Source of the DNA: Homarus americanus
Lineage: Eukaryota; Arthropoda; Malacostraca; Decapoda; Nephropidae
Assembly (NCBI RefSeq): GCF_018991925.1
Contig: NW_024748846.1
Coordinates: forward strand, 120,462-184,461
DNA length: 64,000 nt
Direction: 5' to 3'
Shown here: one piece after another, positions 57,941 to 64,000 of the stretch
Numbering within the stretch: position 1 is the stretch's first letter
How the letters are laid out: each line of letters begins with the position of its first letter
Position numbers and translations under genes: made by a program
Notes under the pieces: generated by a model
Databases searched by the model: none
Told to the model about the DNA's origin: nothing
The model's input: only the letters and a program-made list of their open reading frames with translations

Positions 57941-57999
57941 GGTAAATCCGGCCCTGGAATGACTTTTCGTCTTTGTTTGTAGGTCTAACTGATTATTAT

Positions 58000-58005
58000 T
58001 ATTAT

Positions 58006-58038
<33 letters not shown>

Positions 58039-58040
58039 TA
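58000..58040. repeat. (TAG)n microsatellite
   Basis: About 13 TAG/TAT trinucleotides just outside the hAT element. Confidence 0.95.
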
Positions 58041-58065
58041 GAGGAAGACATCACAAAGTGGTGAG

Positions 58066-58306
58066 ACTTGGTAACATCACGAGGCCCACAAATAGGGTAC
58101 CACCCAAACGCCAGCAAGTCCTTCCTCATTATGAAGCCAGAACATTAGGAACGAGCAATGGAGGTGTGCGGTGGAAGTGAGGTCAAAATAACAAAGGATG
58201 GCCAAAGACATCTAGGCGCAGTAATTGACACGACGGACTTCAAGACCGAGTATGTAACGGGAAAGGTTAATGAGTGCTTAACTGCCGAATGGTTCGACAA
58301 TTAAAT
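58066..58306 (+). pseudogene. Reverse transcriptase C-terminal fragment, family unclear
   Basis: The plus frame reads RGPQIGYHPNASKSFLIMKP, EH, stop, ERAMEVCGGSEVKITKDGQR, HLGAVIDTTDFKTEYVTGKV and ends at TAA near 58304. The pattern of GYxPNxSKS(F/W)L followed by HLGAxIG and KV is that of the segment after the catalytic motif in a group of invertebrate reverse transcriptase elements. I recognise the pattern but cannot name the clade. One in-frame stop and truncation at both ends make it a remnant. Confidence 0.65.
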
Positions 58307-59091
58307 GACGTCACATCTTAAGGGTGACACAAACCCACTTAATCTTTATTGGTTGATATGGTCAAAACCTGTAAAAAATGAGACACTCGTTAACTACTGA
58401 TTACATTCCATTATGTGTATGTATATATTATACGTCAGTTAGTCGATACATTATCCTGTACACCACAGCACAAACAGTCACGGCTGGTGTGTGTGTTCAC
58501 TCATAAGGTCTGACCGATACTTCCTCAGTGCCAGCTAGAACGACCAACACCCCCTCACACATCTGGCGAGGTCAGAGGTCACAGGTCGGGGGTCTTCCAT
58601 AATCTCTGCCCCCGAGTTAAGTCCTGTGCTCCTCAGTCTGAGCTGTCTCCACCTGGGCTACCTATTGGACCTGAGGACACCACCCCAGGCTACCTGTACC
58701 CCACCGGCATGTCGACGCACACACCATCACAATCACACTAAAAGGTTTGTCCCTCAATATTGCCAAGGCCTATGTGCCTCCCTTCACCCCTACTGTACCT
58801 GTGCCACCACACTAAATCACCTTCACCCGCACTGTACTTCGCCACGCCTAGTGCATTGGCATCCCTGAGCCTACGCCCTCTCTCACCACATCCTCCTCTT
58901 GCCCTATGACCTCCTCCTACAGGTCCCCAGCCGTTACCAACACCTCTTCCCTCCCTGACCAGATATCCCTCCTCCTAGTGACAGGCCTGGCACTAGGGAC
59001 CTGCCACTCTTGCTATAAACAGATAAATTGTACCGGGAATCCCCCACACACACTCATCATTCTGTCACTTTATGTAACTTGCTGACAAAAC
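58307..59091. other. Unique sequence, no gene seen
   Basis: Ordinary composition, a few small Pro/Cys/His-rich open frames without motifs (for example 58626-58868), no splice-bounded exon recognised. Confidence 0.45.
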
Positions 59092-59238
59092 CCATGACTC
59101 TTCAGGCTTCCACGCCCTTAATGCACGAGTCATAAATGCAAGCATGAACTCCGCATGCTTCCCAGATGGGCGCTGTAAATGCTTCACCTTGCACAGGATG
59201 TAAGGGGGTGCCCAATAAACTACCCCCCTCGTGGACAA
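59092..59238 (-). repeat. Dispersed repeat, second copy of 5222-5370
   Basis: Same order of blocks as at 5.2 kb (ATGACTCTTCAGGCTT, ACGCCCTTAATGCA, GGGCGCTGTAAATGC, GGGTGCCCAATAAACTA). The left edge of the homology is shared; the right edge is where the 29-bp array begins. Confidence 0.8.
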
Positions 59239-59239
59239 T

Positions 59240-60408
59240 CTCACCCAGTCAACCAAGAGGAGAGACAGGACCCAGTCAACCAAGAGGGAGAAGACAGGAC
59301 CCAGTCAACGAGGGAGAAGACAGGACCCAGTCAACCATGAGGAGAAGACAGACCCAGCACAAGAGGAGAAGACAGACCCAGTCAACCATGAGGGAGAAGA
59401 CAGGACCCAGTCAACCATGAGGGAGAAGACAGGACCAGTCAACCATGAGGGAGAAGACAGGACCCAGTCAACCAAGAGGGAGAAGACAGAACCCAGTCAA
59501 CCATGAGGGAAGACAGGACCCAGTCAACCATGAGGGAGAAGACAGGACCCAGTCAACCATGAGGGAGAAGACAGGACCCAGTCAACCAAGAGGGAGAAGA
59601 CAGGAACCCAGTCACCAAGGGAAGACAGACCCAGTCAACCATGAGGGAGAAGACAGAACCCAGTCAACCATGAGGAAGACGAACCCACAACCATGGGAGA
59701 AGAGACCCAGTCAACCAAAGAAACAGGACCCAGTCACCAGGAGAAGACAGAACCAGTCAACCATGAGGGAGAAGACAGACCCAGTCAACCAGAGGAGAAG
59801 ACAGACCCAGTCAACAAGAGGAGAAGACAGAACCCAGTCAACCATGAGGAAGAAGGACCCAGTCAACCAAGAGGGAGAAGACAGACCCAGTCAACCAAGA
59901 GGAGAAGACAGCCCAGTCACATGAGAAGACACAACAAAAGAGACCCAGTCAACCATGAGGGAGAAGACAGGACCCAGTCAACCAAGAGGGAGAAGACAGG
60001 ACCCAGTCAAATCAAGAGGAGAAGACAGACCAGTCAACCATGAGGGAGAAGACAGACAGCAGGGAGAAGACAGGACCCAGTCAACCAAGAGGGAGAAGAC
60101 AGGACCCAGTCAACAAGAGGGAGAAGACAGGACCCAGTCAACCATGAGGGAGAAGACAGGACCCAGTCAACCATGAGGGAGAAGACAGAACCCAGTCAAC
60201 CATGAGGGAAAGATAGGACCCAGTCAACAGAGGAGAAGACAGGACCCAGTCAACCATGAGGGAGAAGACAGGACCCAGTCAACCAAGAGGGAGAAGAGAG
60301 ACCCAGTCAACCATGAGGGGAAGACAGGACCCAGTCAACCATGAGGGGAGAAGAAGACCCAGTCAACCATGAGGGAGAAGACAGGACCCAGTCAACCATG
60401 AGGGAGAA
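59240..60408. repeat. 29-bp minisatellite
   Basis: About 40 units of AACCATGAGGGAGAAGACAG plus GACCCAGTC, with AACCAAGAGG variants and many single-base losses. Gln/Arg/Glu-rich frames are artefacts. Confidence 0.95.
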
Positions 60409-60660
60409 AATACCAATACAGTTTAGGCTCATAACGAACCCTTCTCAAGTGGTGATGAAAGAGACAGAGAATATGACAAAACATACACACGTGGAGGCTG
60501 ACTGACCCAAGCCGTCTGTCAACTGGGGATATTCTTCTGACCTAACCTTGGCCTGAACCAATCCTTCTTACCCCATTGTTCTAACTCTCACTGCAGCAAA
60601 CTCTATTAAATCTTGATATTCCAAACTTTCTGCTAGTTCCTTTTCGATGGAGAGCATAGC
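60409..60660. other. Short unique stretch
   Basis: No gene or repeat recognised. Confidence 0.4.
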
Positions 60661-62318
60661 ATAGTCAGTGTCATACTCTTGCAACTGCACCGAAGTCAGT
60701 GTCATACTCTTGCAACTGCACCGAAGTCAGTGTCATACTCTTGCAGCTGCACCGAAGTCAGTGTCATACTCTTGCAACTGCACCGAAGTCAGTGTCATAC
60801 TCTTGCAACTGCACCGAAGTCAGTGTCATACTCTTGCAACTGCACCGAAGTCAGTGTCATACTCTGCAACTGCACCAAAGTCAGTGTCATACTCTTGCAA
60901 CTGCACCGAAGTCAGTGTCATACTCTGCAACTGCACCGAAGTCAGTGTCATACTTTGCAACTGCACCGAAGTCAGTGTCATACTCTTGCAACTGCACCGA
61001 AGTCAGTGTCATACTCTTTAACTCACCGAAGTCAGTCATACTCTTGCAACTGCACCGAAGTCAGTGTCATACCTCAGCTGCAACTGAAGTCAGTGTCATA
61101 CTTTGCAACTGCACCGAAGTCATGTCATACTTTTGCAACCGCAACCAAGTCAGTGTCATACTCTTGCAACTGCACCGAAGTCAGTGTCATACTCTTGCAA
61201 CCTAGAAGTCAGTGTCATACTCTTGCAACTGCACCGAAGTCAGTGTCATACTCTTGCAACTGCACCGAAGTCAGTGTCATACTCTGCAACTGCACCGAAG
61301 TCAGTCACTCCGCACACCGAAGTCAGTGTCAACTCTTGCAACTGCACCGAAGTCAGTGTCATACTCTGCAACTGCACCGAAGTCAGTCATACTCTTGCAA
61401 CTGCAACCGAAGTCAGTGTCATACTGCAACGCACCGTCAGTGTCATACTTGCAACTGCACCGAAGTCAGTGTCATACTCTTGCAACTGCACCAAGTCGGT
61501 GTCATACCTGCAACGCACCGAAGTCAGTGTCATACCAACGCACCGAACATACTCCACTGCACCGAAGTCAGTGTCATACTCAACTGCACCGAAGTCAGTG
61601 TCATACTCTTGCAACTGCACCGAAGTCAGTCATACTCTTGCAACTGCACCGAAGTCAGTGTCATATTCCCTTGCAACTGCACCGTCAGTGTCATACTCTT
61701 CAACTGCACCGAAGTCAGTCATACTCTTACAACTGCACCGAAGTCAGTGTCATACTCTTGCAACCGCAACCGAAGTCAGTGTCATACTCTTGCAACTGCA
61801 CCGAAGTCAGTGTCATACTCTGCAACTGCACCGAAGTCAGTGTCATACTCTTGCAACTGCACCGAAGTCAGTGTCATACTCTTGCAACTGCAAGTCAGTG
61901 TCTGCAACTGCACAAACATACCTTCAACTGCACCGGAGTCAGTGTCATACCTTGCAACTGCACCGAAGTCAGTGTCATACTCTTACAACTGCACCGAAGT
62001 CAGTGTCATACTCTACAACTGCACCGAAGTCATGTCATACTTTGCAACTGCACCGAAGTCAGTGTCATACTCTACAACTGCACCGAAGTCAGTGTCATAC
62101 TCTACAACTGCACCAAGTCAGTGTCATACCTTGCAACTGCACCGAAGTCAGTGTCATACTCTTGCAACTGCACCGTCGCGTCATAATCTTGCAACTGCAC
62201 GTCAGTGTCCATCCTGCAGCTGCACCGAAGTCAGTGTCATACTCTTTGCAACTGCAACCGAAGTCAGTGTCATACTCTTGCAACTGCACCGAAGTCAGTG
62301 TCATACCTTGCAACTGCT
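60661..62318. repeat. 31-bp minisatellite
   Basis: Over 50 units of GTCAGTGTCATACTCTTGCA plus ACTGCACCGAA. The first 350 bases are nearly perfect, and later units lose one to six bases often. Because the unit is 31 bp, reading frames rotate; long frames are artefacts. Confidence 0.96.
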
Positions 62319-62339
62319 TGAATCTTCTGGTCGGTATAT

Positions 62340-64000
62340 ATTGCCCTGATGTCACTTGTCTGCAGAGGATGGCTTTCACTCTCTACTCGACACTCTCTGA
62401 TACTTGTCTGGTAGAGGATGGCTTTCACACACTACTCGACACCCCTATGATGTCACTTGTCTGGCAGAAGATATTTCACTTACCTGACACTCCCCTGATG
62501 TCACTTGTCTGGTAGAGGATGGTTTTCACTCTCACTTTCCATATCACTTCTTGACACTTGGGCTCTGGGTAGAGGATATTACCTCTTACTCGACACTCCC
62601 CTGATGTCATTTGTCTGGTAGAGATGGCTTTCACTTCTAATTTATTAACTCTGATGTCACTTGTCTGGTAGAGGATGGCTTACTCTACCTCGACACTCCC
62701 ATGATGTCACTCTGTCTGGTAGAAGATGGTTTCACCTCTACCGACACTCCCCTGATGTCACTTGTCTGGTAGAGGATGGCTTTCACTTACTCTGACACTC
62801 CCATGATGTCATTTGTCTAGAGGATGGCTTACCTCTACCTTGTATAATTTCTGATGTCATTTGTCTGGTAGAGGATGGCTTTCACTCTCTACCGACACTC
62901 CCCGGATGTCACTTGTCTGGTAGAGGATGGCTTTCACTCTCACTGACACTCCTGATGTCATTTATTCAGTAGAGGATGGCTTTCACTTCATCACTCTGAC
63001 ACTCCCCTGATGTCACTTGTCTGGTAGAGGATGGCTTACCTCTCTACTCCCACACCCCCTGAGTCACTTGTCTGGTAGAGATGGCTTTCACTCTACTCGA
63101 CACTCCCCTGATGTCATTTGTCTGGTAGAGGATGGCTTTCACTCTACTCGACACTCCCTGATGCTCACTCTTGTCGGTAGAGGATGGCTTTCACTCTCTC
63201 ACTGACACTCCCTGATGTCATCACTTGTCTGGTAGAGTGATGGCTTTCACCTCTACCTCGACACTCCCATGATGTCTTGTGAAATATGGCCTCACTCTCC
63301 TTGACACTTCGATGTCATCACTTGTCTGGCAGAGGATGGCTTTCACCTCAATTCTATGACTCTATGCCACTATCTGGTAGAGAGATGGTCACTCTCACCG
63401 ACACTTCCTGATGTCACTTGGTCTGTAGAGGATGCATTTTCACTCTCTCCCTGACACTCCTGATGTCACTTGTCTGCAGAGTGATGGCCACCTCTCCTCG
63501 ACACTCCCCCTGATGTCACTTGTCTGGTAGAGGATGGCTTTCACTCTCTCCTCGACACTCCCATGATGTCACTTGTCTGTAGAAGATGGCTTTCACTCTC
63601 CTCGACACCCTGATGTCACTTTAACTGGCAGAGGACGGCTTTCACTCTCCCCATTAATTCCCATGATGTCACTGTCTGGCAGAAGATGGCTTTCACTCTC
63701 TCCTCGACACTCCCTGATGTCACTTGGTTTGGGTAGAGGATGGCTTCACCTCTACTCGACACTCCCCCTGATGTCACTCTGTCTGGCAGGAGATGGCTTT
63801 CTAACTCCACCGACACCCCCTGATGTCACTCTTGTCTGGCAGGAGATGCCTCACTCTCACTGACACTCCCATGATGTCACTCTTGTCTGGCAGAAGATGG
63901 CTTTCACTCTCTCCCTCGACACTCCCTGATGTCACTTGTCTGGTAGAGGATGGCTTTCACTCTCCTCGACACTCCCCTGATGTCACTGTCTGGTAGAGGA
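62340..64000. repeat. About 53-bp minisatellite, runs off the window
   Basis: Some 32 units of TGATGTCACTTGTCTGGTAG, AGGATGGCTTTCACTCTC and TACTCGACACTCCCC with many small indels. Continues past the right edge. Confidence 0.95.

Larger units (their letters stand above)
46731..57956 (-). mobile_element. 11.2-kb hAT transposon (ZMYM1-like) filled with satellite
   Basis: Left end CAGGGCCGGATTTACC (46731-46746) and right end GGTAAATCCGGCCCTG (57941-57956) are perfect 16-bp inverted repeats. Similar GGGCCCTAG/CTAGGGCCC sequence follows each. The flanks give near-8-bp target duplications: GAAATGAC (46724-46731) and GGAATGAC (57956-57963) agree at seven of eight when the window overlaps one end base. 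A decayed transposase lies on the minus strand near the left end. The interior also holds two (AT)n tracts, a Penelope-like foldback, the 8.8-kb 36-bp satellite and a SINE-like insertion. Most of the 11 kb is therefore later growth inside a much smaller transposon. The alternative is two unrelated hAT ends of the same family that bracket the satellite by chance. Confidence 0.78.

Noticed and set aside
58626..58868. Cys/His/Pro-rich 80-codon ORF
   Set aside because: No signal peptide, cysteine spacing or splice context that matches a known peptide family.
60668..62515. Long ORFs in the 31-bp array
   Set aside because: Frames rotate with the 31-bp unit and change at random indels; no gene features.
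1..64000. CRISPR arrays suggested by regular repeats
   Set aside because: The arrays are head-to-tail satellites without unique spacers, and the sequence is clearly eukaryotic (splice donor, LINEs, SINE-like tails).

Overview
This window looks like intergenic and intronic DNA from a eukaryote, most likely a decapod crustacean. The grounds are inference: several non-LTR retrotransposon families with arthropod character, an interstitial block of the arthropod telomere motif TTAGG, splice signals, and an extreme load of micro- and minisatellites. No operons, rRNA, tRNA or CRISPR were seen. About half of the window is tandem repeat. Many long open frames are only repeat units whose length is a multiple of three.

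Layout. 0-13 kb: short minisatellites, a kinase-like pseudogene (2.8-3.7 kb) and LINE fragments. 13.3-18.5 kb: a C/A-rich, almost G-free minisatellite. 19.2-20.9 kb: a 5'-truncated LINE (called LINE A here) between two (TG)n tracts. 21.1-28.7 kb: a CR1-like LINE whose ORF1 encodes an SGNH esterase. It carries a foldback element, a 201-bp hAT-type MITE and a 733-bp LTR with a 4-bp target duplication, and is followed by an inverted copy that lacks the last two. 28.7-31.7 kb: G-rich satellite, (CA)n, TTAGG-like array and a 68/136-bp repeat. 31.8-33.0 kb: a LINE B fragment interrupted by a CR1 3' end.

33.1-35.8 kb (minus): the only convincing host coding sequence, an 873-codon first coding exon ending in a GTAAGT splice donor. 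It encodes a long, charged, probably disordered protein that I do not recognise. 36.9-41.8 kb: a second, almost full-length CR1-like LINE with a 1,052-bp insertion in ORF1. 41.8-45.8 kb: a 17-bp satellite starting at the 3' end of that LINE.

46.7-58.0 kb: an 11.2-kb segment bounded by 16-bp perfect terminal inverted repeats of hAT type. It contains a decayed ZMYM1-like hAT transposase, a Penelope-like foldback with a hammerhead-like motif, and an 8.8-kb array of a 36-bp unit interrupted by a SINE-like insertion. 58-64 kb: a reverse transcriptase scrap and three more minisatellites (29, 31 and about 53 bp).

The genes do not form a pathway. What the window shows is nested transposition, microsatellite-associated LINE insertion, and satellite growth inside or next to transposons. 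Several arrays carry dense small indels that may be uncorrected long-read errors, so their ORFs and unit counts should be treated with caution.
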